Source of the DNA: Phoronis australis
Lineage: Eukaryota; Phoronida; Phoronidae
Direction of reading: 5' to 3'
DNA: 64,000 nt
Assembly (NCBI GenBank): GCA_002633005.1
Contig: NMRA01000163.1
Location: forward strand, 32,071-96,070
Under the pieces are notes generated by a model. The model was not told the origin of the DNA and ran no database searches. It saw only the letters and a list, made by a program, of their open reading frames with translations. Below, piece by piece: positions 47,506 through 59,585 of the stretch (position 1 is its first letter; each line of letters opens with the position of its first letter). Both the position numbers and the translations under genes were made by a program.

Positions 47506-50500
47506 CGCAAAAAATAAAATGTCTGGTCAAATACTTCAGCAGTACAGATTCGTTTATACAACCAATTTTCACCTTGCAAACAGTAACCGCAAGGTTACAT
47601 ACATGTTCAAAGCGATTGCCATCAACCCGATGGGCAACATAAACAAGTATCGAGATCGAGCGTGAGGACAATATCGCAATTTTTGATCAATCAAATCGGC
47701 GGATAAAAATGTACCGGTGGGAAAAATCATCAATCGGGTTTGCCAGTTCATAATTCAGGAACTGACTTAATTCATTGTCGTTGGCTCAAAATACATTATC
47801 TCTCAACTATCCGAACATTTTTAGTTTCTGTGAGCGATGTCTTGATTCACCGACAGGCGATCTCTCCCACTCGTGAGTTTGAAACATAAATTTGTGTCAA
47901 ATCCCGAATTCTCAAAAACGTTTATTTGCTCACGTCCTGTTTCTTAGATTTCGAATAATTGACACACAGACATTCTTTCACCACAGTAGTTGATCATACC
48001 CTGATACTTTTAAAAAGCCACCCGTAGTCAATGTATCTCTGCCAAAGGCTGCATTTTTAACTCTCTGTAACATAGGAGATTACGTGAAAAATTACCGTAC
48101 TTACATTGAACGAAGATTAGATATCAAGTTTTACAGCGAGTGCGTTTGACAAGCAGCATTTCTCGCATGCGACTATAGGGTGTTCCATAGAAACAGGGAT
48201 CCAGGTAAAAACAGATATCCTGTAGTCGAAAACGTACTCTCGCACCTTAAAAACAGCTAACCAACCCGAAAAATACGAACCCCAACCTTTAAAACAGGAA
48301 CCCCAGTATAGGCCGGGTGCACGCGCTACTGCGGAGGACTACTTGACGCCAAATTTGAAAATGTCTCTAGTCACGTGACAAGGTTACTCGCCCTGGCTGT
48401 AAACAAACGGGGAAAATTGCCATTGTCACATAACGCGAAGTTGTCGTGAGGACTCGATTGGGACCTCAGGGGTCTCACGCTCCACCGGCTAAATTGAAAA
48501 GGCTTTGTCCAGTCACGCGTTGTGGGTCATAAATCGAGATAATGATACCAACAGCTGACGCGACAAGCAGAACTACTTTCTTTTACTTCATTTGTGCACT
48601 AACTGGAGAAATTTAGAATTAGACTTTTAAACACTATCCGATCGTCAACTTTTTTCGGGAGACTTAAATCTCAATGTAGTTTGCGCAAAGACGATGTGCA
48701 ATTTTTGGAGGTGTATTGACGATGATCAACGTTAAAACGGAGAGTAAATAAGTGCGTAATTGATCATCCAATCGGTAGTTTTGCGAGAAAGCGACGACCT
48801 TGCCGAAATTGAATAACGGAAACCCTTGAAAATCATTATAAGCGAGAAAGAGAAAACAAATATTTTCTGACGTTTAGGCTCATTAACTTTGAGTAAACGA
48901 AACGTCGCAAATATGTTCCGTCTTCTCTTGCGCGCTCAGTGTTATGGCTAAAAATCGAGTTAGGAAACATCTAGACTAAAATCTTGATGGTATCTTATTT
49001 TGCCAGCGACCATACACGGTATAAAAATGAATGAAAAGCTGAATTAGGCAAAACTTGACTTGCTGGAATTCTCGTCAAGGAACGCATAAATATCACCATC
49101 ATCTTCATGTCAAAATTACCAACTAAAACTCGAGGGGGAGGGCACGAACCTTACATCCTGGTACGCGTTTTCGTTAACGAACTTCAAAAAATAGAGCATG
49201 GAGGAGTGTTTGAAAGAGCCAAAATCCATCCAAGTCGAAGTGGCCATAACGGAGCGATATGGAGATTTAAAATGACGTGATTTATCCATTTTTTCAGTTG
49301 CTGTGTACCTAAATGAACTGGCACAGAAAAAATGACTTAGGCCTACAGTACGATTTTCTGAAACGTACCTCAGCGAAATCGTCAAAGAAAAAAGCGCCAC
49401 TTGCCACCTAAAACGGACAAAAACAACCAAAGCGCGCAACGCGTCGCTTACCTGAAAAAGTAACTCTTTCACTTGTTGTTTGTGGTTAAACATGTGATGT
49501 GTACCCATATTTTTGGTCGTGGCACCCTACAACGGGCTACTACTTCAAATGACACGTATATATTGTCGATGTCAAAATTTAACTGCCCCACCGGTTCCCA
49601 GGGTTTCATGTTTTGTAATTTAAAATGATTGCATAAACTTAGGAATAAATGCGAATTACAGGCACTGCGTTCACAAAGAGTAAGAAAACAAAAACCCAGC
49701 GGCATACGATCACCTCGCTTTAACAATGCATTGTGCGCATTCCACATAACTAGTAGGCCACTCTTCAGATTAGTGCTTGGGCAATGAAAATAAGTGTAAG
49801 ATTTCGGAATAGTGTAATATATATTGTACATGAGAATTTCAAACGTTAACATGACTAGTTGTTCATACTATGGGAAAAGCAATAAGGGACACAGGCACTA
49901 GCGATGATAAACTCTTCAGTATAAATATTACATTTCACAGGATGAGCAAAACATGCACTAAGCACTGTTGAGATAACCTACCGAAATCTTTTTAACTAAC
50001 AATTATAAACTCTGCAATATAAACAATACACTTTATACAATGAACATGTAACAAATATACACACCCAAATAGTGTTACATGCAATCCCTGATGAGATCAT
50101 CCATAAGTATGAATCCCTCCATGTAAACAATAACTCACATGGTGAGCAAAATATTTAAAGTGGGACTTAACTACAACATAGAAACCTTCAAAATTTGTGT
50201 CATAGCAGTACAAGGTTCTACTACTTGACAAAACACCATAAGTGATATAACTGCTGAGATCACTACCTTCACGAGGAAAAGTTATCAATATAATAATATG
50301 AAACATGGGTTTGAGCAAAGTACCGGTAGGTGCACAATACTGCTATCCCTGGTGGAACCAGTCACTGAAAACCGCAATAAATTGCACACCTCACAAGATG
50401 ACAATAATATGTATACAAGAATTTGCTTTTCAAGATAACCATGTGGAAATGACAGGGTCATTGCAGAACTTGGTAAAAAATCTGCATTTCAGCCTAAAAA

Positions 50501-52659
50501 ACAACCATTTTCAAAACCACACCAGGAGTCACTGAATAAAAATACTAAAAAAGACAGTATGTAATTCATTTCTTGGGATGCAAACAATAACTATCCTAAA
50601 CTGAAAAGATCAGTCATCCAAGGCTTGAAGAATATTCAAAATAGATACACTGGTTAAGCAATAAACTAGTAACAACAATAACGGAGACATGTCGCAATAA
50701 ATACATCCCTAGTTTTATAGGAGTAAAACTAGCATTTCAAGCTCAACAATGCCCATACAACACAAGCAGCTTACACATTTCCATAACCACACAGGCAATA
50801 CTGGTGTGGTACATGAATGAGGTGCACACACTATGCATTCATACACATGTGAGTAGGACATTCTCACTGACCACAATGGTCAACAAAGCTGCATGCAGAA
50901 TACTACCCTGCTGGCATCTCAAAGCATTTGATATACATAGAACATTGGAAATGAGTGGAGGGCACACTAATAAATGCTCTGGTGGGGCCCTTAAATCCAG
51001 TAAGGTCATACGCTGTTCAGCAGAAAAAAAAAAGCTTTTCAAACAAATTTCCAAACACAGTACAACACTTTCAAACACGATTAAGTGCCAAAAATACCGG
51101 AATTGATACCTGGGCCCTGTCATTGATCTTTTTACAGGAATTGGAACTCGAAATTACGTTTGGAATTTTGTACTCTACTTTTGTGCGAACTTAAGACAGG
51201 TGGCTATTATCCTATGCTCCTATTAGTGTTAGTTTACAGTTGATAAACCCAAGAAGAATCCAGTACAATAAACTGGTATGTTATGAAATCCATTCTAGTT
51301 ACTTCACGAAAAATAAGCAGAGCTTGGAATGAGCAATAACAAAAACAGCGGAGAAATTTCCAGCTGATGTATGATACACAAAAAATAGGTTTGGGTGATA
51401 GACATTTTTGGATGTAAAATTTACCTGAACTAAACATTTAATGAAGTCGAAAAAATCATAAAAAGAGGAAACTGGAAATCCAATCAGAGAAAATCGACAC
51501 CAAAAAAGGAATTCCTCTTAAAAGACGGAAATCCCAAGCCCTGATCAAGTCTGTATTCTCCAGGCTTCAACGTGTACATAAATGCAACTGTCAAGCGGTA
51601 TACCTTCTTGAAATTGTCACGGCAAGCTCTCTGAAATGTAAACAGTCACAGTTTTGGTGGTGTGATTTTAAAACTTCTGGTGCTGATGACCTTGTGCACG
51701 TGCAGTAGTGTACCACAGCTTACACTCATGTAGTCAGAAGGTCACATCACTGTTTGGAAGGGCATCATTTTTTAGAGGGATTGTTGAGTGTTGCTCAATG
51801 CTCAGGACTCAGGAGTTTTGGGAAGCAGTTGAACGAATTAGAAACCAACGATGAAAACATTCATGAAAAGAAACCAAACCCCATAAAACGCTTTAATGAG
51901 TGGTTCGAAAAAGAGGAGATAAAAGTACATGTGCACTGTCAAGCAAGAGCTGCATGATAGTAAGAAAAGGTTCAACAAGTGAAATACAGTTTACTCACTG
52001 GTAAATATTAAACTAAGCAATCAGGGTGTAGACTGGACTGGATTATTTTGTAAACAAAAGTCAAGAGTGAACAATAGGGCCAGGTGTGCAGGACTAAGGG
52101 TTAAGCTAGTACTGGTATGCAGAATACAATGGCTTATCAATATATTATGTCATCAAATTCAGTCAACAGAGAGTGCACTATGGCAAGGGGGTTGGGGGGA
52201 TCTACAGAAAACAATGAAATGAAACATAAACAAATGTAAAGAAATGAGAACAAGGTAACAAAGACACGGCTGAAGATTGCTGTCTCCACCTCTTATTAAT
52301 AAAACTTAAATGGTAATTTAAAACAATGGCTTGACATTATTTCATTTGCGAACACCATTCCAAAAATTCTGGATCTGCCACTGGCATTGAAAATCCCGGA
52401 ATACCAATTCAATCCGACAACATCGGACTTGTTACAGTAAATCTACTTCACAAAGAACAAACACAACATTGAAGGCACCATGGTATATTCGCTCAGACGT
52501 TTATCTTTCACTAAGTAACAATGTTTCTCTGACTTTAAATGTGGTAGATGTACATAGTCTGTAATTTCATGAACACAAAATCCCACGCAAACACGGTATA
52601 CTTTATCTATACAGCCAACAGCATCATGCGAGCATAAGGGATGACAAAAAAATACTTAC

Positions 52660-52867
52660 GTTTTTCTTCACCAGGTCCAGGTACCGAGCCCGACGTAGTC
52701 GATCGGCTCAGCCTCTCACGAATCACGGCTCGACGAGCTGGTCAAACTCAGACGGCCATCCAGGAAAACCGACGTGAATTCCCAGCGCTGTCATTTACTC
52801 CCCGCTCAATTGCTTCCTTCCAATGGCCGTTTTCGTCAACTGCCTGCATTTTCTGTCCATCTTCCAT
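52660..52867 (-). pseudogene. Decayed chromo-barrel/tudor-knot-like exon
   Basis: The minus strand starts MEDGQKMQAVDENGHWKEAI, then after a frame change reads GIHVGFPGWPSEFDQLVEP, then in the third frame VIRERLSRSTTSGS up to a good donor (AAAAACGTAAGTATT). The pattern of charged strand, W-x-x-A, then V-x-F-x-G-W-x-x-x-[FY]-D resembles chromo-barrel or tudor-knot domains of chromatin proteins. Two frame breaks mean it is not functional as read. It may be host sequence captured by the 5-kb insertion. Confidence 0.35.
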
Positions 52868-53419
52868 TTTGAAACGGCTACTTTTGAATTGAGAGCAAAA
52901 ACAACAACACAGCCATCCTCACGTGTTGGCCGGACTCACTACTCACCACCATGCGCGAGTTAGGTCCTTATAGACATGTTCACCAAAATGAAACTGCTGT
53001 TTTCTTGTTAAAATATAGAGTACGATTTTACTTACATTTTGATAATTTACCATGCAAATAGTTTAAAAATGACAATTATAAGTCGATTTTGACGTCTTCC
53101 TTTGTTGACAGTGAAACCGCATTACCGCGTAGTAATCTTGTGTGACGATTCTCTGAGTGTGCAGGGCTAGCCTGGACTGAAAGTGAAATATCTCGGCCAA
53201 AACTTCATCGATTTTCGTGGGAGAAAAACGCTTGTTTTCAGAATTTTACGAGGAATTTGTTGATGAATCTTTTACATGTTATTGAAAAAGGCGAAAATAC
53301 AAACGCGCGAGTCATATTTCTTCAGGCAGCCCTTAGCGGCTTCACGGGCAATAAAATGTAATCGACCGAATAGATTCGTCGACCACAGATTTACCCTGTG
53401 GTTTTTCCGCTTGATCCCA

Positions 53420-53459
53420 GACCGCCCCGAGTTGCTCCAGCATCCATCTCGGGGCGGTC
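53420..53459. other. GC-rich hairpin near the end of the 5-kb insertion
   Basis: A 12-bp perfect stem, GACCGCCCCGAG paired with CTCGGGGCGGTC, encloses a 16-nt loop. It lies about 25 bp inside the right terminus. Subterminal hairpins occur in several transposon classes. Confidence 0.7.
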
Positions 53460-53565
53460 TCTCACGAGGGTTTAGCGTTATGAAATTGCGGTATCTGACA
53501 CATAAAGACGCGGAAGAGTGAGAGTTTTTTTCAGAAACATAGAAAACATTGTTGTAGAACATACC

Positions 53566-54709
53566 AACGCCAGAAATTTGTAACATGCACTACTGCGCAT
53601 GCGCTAAATCTTGCCAGCAGCCCTTCATAAGAAATACACAAGAACAGGCTATAATCAGGAATTTATAAGTGAGGGGAGATAACCACCCAATTTGCCGATA
53701 GCCTGTCGCATAGAGTTTATGTTAAGACTTGTTACTGCCAAATATCAGCGTCATTGGTGAAAAATTTCCCACGTCTCTTGAAGTTTGAAGTTTGCCCCGT
53801 TCAGGCCTATGTTAACGATCGTCCGGAAGCCAATATTTGAGCGCATAGCTCATTTTGAAGTCAAGTTTGTGGCTGAACTCAGTTTGCCATCGAATTTGCC
53901 GATAGCCTAGGTGATTACCAGGAGTACTCAGAGGTTGCTGATCCAAATTTCATGCTGTGTTTCGAAAATTTTTCCACGCCCTCTTGTGTTCAGAAAATGG
54001 ATCCACGTACAGTGCTGTGAGATGAAATGTTGCCGATCGCCTGGCTGTCTTGCAATGGAATTTGCATTCTGTATAGATGAGAGATTATAGCTCAAAATCG
54101 GTAAGGAACTGTTATGTTCATTTTTTCATCCGGTATGAGTTTAGAAATACTTTCGAAGTTTGAAAAAAGTCGGATTTTATACAGTTTTATGCAGGTTTTT
54201 TCGCCTAAGAGTAGTTGATCCTAATTATCTTTAAAATGTTGTTTCGTTTTTTGTGATCCACAGAACGTTGTCCTTCGTCTTAATATCAATACTGTTACAT
54301 TGGAGTGGATTCCGGACACAAATGTGTATTGGCAAACATTTGAAGATTAATAAAAAAGCACTTTGGCAGCCCGCTTAATCCAAGCACGGCGCGGCTGGCT
54401 GGCGTTCAACTCACTGACTTATGTTATGGTTATGTGTACATGTAGGCCTACAAGTTAACAGAGAGCTGTGACCCTAATGACCCAGCTAGCACTGTCATAC
54501 TGTAGACTGTGAAATTCCAGAAATTCCAAACACTGTAGTGTTATTGTAAACTTGAGAAGTGTTGCTCTGCGCAGACAACATACTGACTTCACTGTGACTA
54601 GTGCCCAAGTTTCCTGACCTTTAACCTTACTATGCGTTGTTATGATTGGTTAGGGACATGGCGCTAAGCGTCACCTAGCGGATCAAGAATGTTACAAATT
54701 TCTGGCGTT
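53566..54709. mobile_element. AACGCC-ended transposon, copy 2 (1.14 kb)
   Basis: Same 21-bp inverted termini as copy 1. Unit 1 lacks it near 15040, where some flanking bases differ, so the target duplication is unclear. No coding capacity is recognised. Confidence 0.75.
54437..54444. repeat. TACATGTA octamer inside transposon copy 2
   Basis: Here TATGTGTACATGTAGGCC; the sister transposon copy at 44262-44263 has TATGTGTAGGCC, six bases shorter. Confidence 0.9.
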
Positions 54710-56044
54710 TTTTTGAAGAGTTATTCACTAGTTGGGTAAAATGTCAAACTTTGAGATCGCAGCCAGTGGCATATGCTCGAATGCCTTGCGCGGCTGCATG
54801 CTTGTCAATACACAGGGAACGAATTGGTTTTCTTCAAGACAAACCAGTAAGATTGCGCCCACTTATCATTTACATTTAATTCGTTTCGACCGATGTAAAT
54901 ACAGTTAATCGAGGAGTTTACAGGGACGTGCCGCTCACTCGGGTAGTAAGTACTTTCGTGCCAGGTATAGGCCGGTGTAGCATTAAGTATTGACCCCGCA
55001 AAAATGACCTATGTGTCATTTTCTCACAATTGGAAAATGACCCTGGGTATCTTTTTAATAATATTAGAAATGACCCGGGTCGCTTTTCAATGTTGTCTAT
55101 ATTTAACGTGAACTATTGTGAAAAAATCAGTTCAAAAAGCAAAGAACACAGATTTCATTTCCTGTGCATCGGTCAGGATTGCCAGCGTATAAATATTTTT
55201 CTGTCACGCACCCTATTTCTCTCTCATAAATCTGAAGTCCCACCTATCAAGCACCATAACCACATTTCAGCATGTAGCAGTATCCCCACACCGTGTACTA
55301 TTTACCCACAGAGAGATCAGTCCCGTTCCCACACTTGTTTTTTTTTTAAAACAGTAAGTATTTCAATAAAGAATATTATGATTGATTTGGATGACTGGCG
55401 GATAAGTTCGGGCATACAGATGTTGTTTTTCAGTACAAGTGAAAACACGTGACTGTCATTAATACCACTTATGTACAATTAACAAACAGCACAATCACTG
55501 GATAACACCATGTGGTGGTCAATAACCATTTCTTAATTGATCTTATATGGTCTCAGACAACACTGAAGTGGAAACAACTCATGGTCGCACGGCTTAAACT
55601 ATGGTGACAGATCCGAAAAAACTATAGGCAGAACCACTACACACCAAGGCCGAACCAAAAAACCCATGACTTAATGGCAGGATAAAAAACTCAACTCTTT
55701 GGCAGCACTGCGAGCCCACAGATTTCCTGACTGATGCCATAAGAATCTCAATATTTTCCACCATTTTTGTCCTTTGTCCCACGTCACATTGACAACGCGA
55801 GCTCCATGTAACTGAGTTCAGCGCGCATGGTCTATGCGATATCTATGATGCAGCATTTCGCTCTGGAGACTACAAGGATATTCCATCGAAACAGGAACCC
55901 CGGGTGAAAACAGATGTCCTGGAGTCGAAAACGCACAGACAGTAATGTTGTTTATTTTATTTATACTCATGACGTAAAATAAAAATGTTTCAGATATTCG
56001 CAGGGTAAAGGACTTGGAAATCACCCGATAGCTTACTAACCTAC

Positions 56045-56320
56045 CTTCGCTCCACGTATATTGTTACCAGGAGAAGTCTTCAGGTGAGCGCTGTGACACT
56101 GGTGACAGTACTTGTTCTTGTTGACGTAAATAAAAGAAACACATCGTTTTTCATTGCTACACAACAGGGAACACTCGCTAGGTGATCTCACTCTATTGTA
56201 TTGGACTCCAGAACAGGTTATCGAAGACGTTGTTTCTTGAACATATTTCACGAAGACGTTTCCAGAAACCAACGACAAGCAGAATATTAGTAAAGTCCCT
56301 GCATTCACTCGGCGAGACAT
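56045..56320 (-). CDS. Gene B exon 1: signal peptide and PAN/apple domain
   Basis: Encodes a 92-residue leader and PAN/apple module whose domain part is identical to gene A, including all six cysteines; the signal peptide differs at several residues (LLIFCLSLVSG). Start choice and donor follow gene A. The exon is intact although the gene is interrupted in exon 3. Confidence 0.75.
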
Positions 56321-56727
56321 TTTTCTTTCAATACTGTATAACCTTGGTCTTTTGTGCAACTCGCGAATACAATCAAGTTCTTGACTGTTGACTTTTTATG
56401 TGGAAAACGCACGTTGGTTGACGTGCTTGATAAACGTTACTTTGCGTCATACATAATGTCTTGATGCACAATATGATATAAGTAAATTGAGAGGCTGACC
56501 TTGCTGTTATACTGGGGAAAATGGCCAAGGGCGCCGTCGCTGGTCCCGGAATCAATGTTGGCGTTAAAAAGTCAAGAGAGCTACGTCGTCTGACAGCCAC
56601 TCATACTAACTCAGACGAATGCAAATCAGTACACCAGGAAATACGTTAAGCCGTTTACCATCAAACCGTCATCGTTTCAAAGAGATTTCATTCAATTGTT
56701 TAATTAGAGGTGGCTTTTTAGAAACCC

Positions 56728-57108
56728 ATGCTAATTTTCAGTGTGCATATATTGACATCATTGTCATTGAGGATTTGCAAAACGACGGTTGATCAGCTTG
56801 TATTCAAGTCGTGCAAGGTTTCAAGTTTACTTGATGTTAAAGATAAGATTCCTTTCGATCTAAAATCCCATGTAGTGTTTACATTTGAGAGTAGTTGTTG
56901 TCAAGCAACATATATTGGTAAGACAACTCGCCACTTGGCTACAATTATGAAGGGACACCTAGTTAGCGATAAGAATTTACACATCTTTAGACACTTGGAA
57001 AACAATGCTGCTAGTAGAGAGGCCGCTGGGGAACACAGCTTTAACATTATTGACATCCATACTAATCGCAATTCCTTGAAATTGCTTGAAGCCATTCGCT
57101 TTCAGTGA
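56728..57108 (+). mobile_element. Penelope-type GIY-YIG remnant (unit 2 copy)
   Basis: Contains CCQATYIGKTTRH and HSFNIIDIH as in unit 1, but stops at TGA where unit 1 has Trp. Confidence 0.6.
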
Positions 57109-57848
57109 TCGGAAAGCCATCACTCAATGCACAGGTTTCCCATGAGTCCTTGACACTGTTAAACGGAGTGATTCGTTGACTTCTACCCAATCCTGTTCTG
57201 ATTTTTTACGTGTGGAGTTTTCTGCTTATTGTACCTGTAGCCTGATTGACGATCGAGACATCCACCATGGCAATGGTCGATGTTTCACAGCCGAAACATG
57301 TTGCTACATTTTAGAAAAGTGTTTAATAATAGGAAAAACAGTTGGTGTTCTAAGTTAGCAAAGAAATGGTGACCTAAATCTGCGAAGTTATTGAGTATAA
57401 GATTTTTCTCGGTCACAGTGGTGCAAAGTGCTTCCCCGCAATTTGAACAGTTCGTGATTGTTACTGAGCGCGTTCTTTGCATAATCAATGCAAAGCTGGG
57501 CATGCCTGTTTGGAATCAGGTCGCCTGGTTTGATAACCAATTTGACGATAGACTCAGAATGGATGATTTATTAATCACATCGCATGATCCAAATAAGAAG
57601 CTGTGCTGAGGTTACTCAAATCTTTCTTTGCAGTTGGTCAATTTTCAATCACGTTTCGAGAACAGTGGTGAGACCTCCTGCCTACTAGGCATGGTTGTTA
57701 CCTATAATAGCTGGTAAATCGAAGTTGAAGTTACAGGAATTGTCGACCCTCAGATGCGTTTAAGTAATTTGAGAAAGAGATAGGAAGGATGAGTTTGCCA
57801 TTTTGGTAACAGGTCAGTTACATGTAAACCTACTTAAGCAGTCCGATT

Positions 57849-58863
57849 CAGTGGCGGATCTAGGATATCACAAGGGGGGGGCAACATTTTGTCCGGCTGT
57901 AAGCATTTGCGCAAACTGAACCACGATTGTAGATGCGCATAGCACCGAATGGGGGGAGGTCGAGAGGGGGGTTTGCCCCCCTCCCGCCCTGGAAATTTTC
58001 TGTTTTTACCTCTAAAAATCAAGCATTTTCCTTGATTCCTGAAGTATTATCCAAGAAAAAAGACAAAAAAATACACGGAGAACGTGTCAAACAGGAAAAA
58101 CTGCAAGTAGCAAAGACTCGAACTCACGACCTGACGGCTAGAGCACGCGTGCGTTACCACTATACCACCACGAGTCAACTACTAATCTTATACTAAAAGA
58201 CTTACTTGTTTATGGTCCACAGTGCTTGCGCGCGAAACCTACTTCTTTTTGTAATGCTTATTACACGTTTTATATTTTGCGCCATCAATTCTTAACAAAT
58301 TTGTCGTATTTGAAATACTTCAAATGCCCAAAAGACCAAATCCATTTTTCGTGTTGGCAATAATGACGGGATTGCTTTGGAAATCGTCTTAAGATAAGGT
58401 TTGACAAACAGAGTATTGTGAGTTTCTGAGTGATTCACTAAGGCTTCGATTAAAATTCACATCTTACCAGCAGCTTCTGTTTTTTCATCGTCACCAAGGT
58501 TCCATTTTCTTTAAAAAATGAAGTCAAATTTCTTCATTGCACAGTGGAGCAGACGACGGAAACGGAGTCGTAGTGCGCAGCGCCACTGCCGGTCGCCTGG
58601 GATATCGCGGGAGAGCCTATACTTAGCCATAGTTCCGTTACGAATGCGCCGTGTTCCAAATTTGACACTTGAAATTGGATTTGAGCCCCCCCCCCCCCCA
58701 AACAACAAAACTGCACACATTTAAATCTTTTTTCATCCGTATAATTTTAATTACCGGGGATAATTAATAAACTCACCATTTCCCTACGCTCTTACTGTTT
58801 TATTTTTTTGCGGCAGCTAGGGGGGGGGGGGCCCTGGCCCCCCTCCCCTTAAATCCGCCTATG
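57849..58863. mobile_element. hAT-like element (1.0 kb), unit 2 only
   Basis: Left end CAGTGGCGGATCTAGG; right end AAATCCGCCTATG. It interrupts a CCGATTTCT site that is whole in unit 1 (near 19087), with CGATT present on both sides. Long G and C runs lie inside each end. It is related to 4973-5638. It encloses a tRNA-like segment and has no transposase. Confidence 0.65.
58110..58179 (-). repeat. tRNA-like segment inside hAT-like element
   Basis: The minus strand has TGGTATAGTGG, an exact A-box consensus match, and GAGTTCGAGTC, a good B-box, about 40 nt apart. The acceptor stem does not pair, so I do not call a functional tRNA. It is probably a SINE head or a tRNA relic. Confidence 0.45.
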
Positions 58864-58938
58864 CGATTTCTAGAGCGCCTGGTCTTACAGATGTCGCCAT
58901 ATTTAGGAACCGTTCACAAAGATTGCTGTGGGCGAGCG

Positions 58939-58951
58939 TACATGTACTGTA
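58939..58951. repeat. Compound octamer TACATGTA plus CTGTA, absent from unit 1
   Basis: Unit 1 at 19162-19163 has GCGTACGG; here 11 bases are added: CATGTA then CTGTA. Confidence 0.8.
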
Positions 58952-59418
58952 CGGCTTACGCTTTAGGGAAGAGGGAGTTGGGGAGTGCTGTTAGCGTGGA
59001 ATGTTGACGTCATGATAACGATACCACAGAACAAAGTGCTTTTTACGAAATCAACAAATAAATTATTAAAACTTTTAGAAATATCTATTTAGATAATGAA
59101 AACATGACAAAACAAACAATAACCAGAAATGACACAAAGGTGTAACCAGGCCGTTTAGATGTACGCTACTTTACGACGTATAAGAAAACTACAGACCCGT
59201 TGCACTCGCAAAAATGCAAGATCTCGCAAGTCCTCGCAAGTTATTGCAATTCATTGCAACCAAAGCACGACGTTATCGGCGAGATTCTCGCGATCACAGA
59301 ACTCATCCGCTGCTAACTGCTTTTCCACAAATCGAATTTGTCGTTCGATTCCAATTTTGCCTTCGACTTCGCCGGAAACTTCGCTCACGCAAGCCAAAAA
59401 TAACACGTGCACAAGTAC

Positions 59419-59572
59419 AGCCTCCCGTTCAGTAACGCTAGGACCTCGCTAAAAAGCAAGACCTCGCGAAATTACGTGAGATATTGCCGTGCATTGTAAA
59501 TAAGAACACGTGACTTTGACTAGGTTTTAGCTAGGTCCTAGCGTAGGTCCTAGCGTCTATTGAACGCACGCC
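59419..59572. mobile_element. Small MITE (about 154 bp), unit 2 only
   Basis: CGTTCAGTAACGCTAGGACC near the left end is mirrored by CGTTCAATAGACGCTAGG on the opposite strand at the right end. Unit 1 lacks the segment near 19636. The interior has CCTAGC/GCTAGG motifs and no coding potential. Confidence 0.6.
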
Positions 59573-59577
59573 AGGTG

Positions 59578-59585
59578 TACATGTA
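59578..59585. repeat. TACATGTA octamer, absent from unit 1
   Basis: Here GGTGTACATGTATGTG; unit 1 at 19642-19643 has GGTGTATGTG, six bases shorter. Confidence 0.9.

Larger units (their letters stand above)
48429..53482. mobile_element. 5.05-kb insertion present only in unit 2
   Basis: Unit 1 runs uninterrupted (CATTGTCAAATTGCGG, near 14951) where unit 2 is split by this segment. It begins CATAACGCGAA and ends TTTAGCGTTATG, short inverted repeats, with TCGTGAG also repeated in inverted orientation near both ends. Target duplication is at most one or two bases and ambiguous. I find no transposase or reverse transcriptase; the frames at 49116-49508 and 51754-51957 are unrecognised. It could be a large non-autonomous transposon carrying captured sequence. 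Confidence 0.6.
38755..56320 (-). pseudogene. Gene B: PAN/apple-fibrinogen gene with nonsense mutation
   Basis: Exons join 56320-56045, 42391-42367 and 39362-38755, with the same 909-nt length and phases as gene A. Codon 238 is TAG (38950-38952) where gene A has Trp (DNDAWSGNC). The predicted product stops after 237 residues and loses GGWWH, the late cysteines and the final strand of the fibrinogen domain. The first two exons and all splice sites are intact. Intron 1 has grown to 13.7 kb. It is most likely a recent pseudogene, unless the stop is a sequencing or assembly error or an allele. Confidence 0.75.

Noticed and set aside
49116-49508. 130-codon minus-strand frame in the 5-kb insertion
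   Set aside because: A GTAAGC donor-like site occurs inside, but no domain is recognised and there is no second copy for comparison.
58110-58179. Functional tRNA gene
   Set aside because: A-box and B-box are good but the acceptor stem does not pair, and the segment is inside a transposon.
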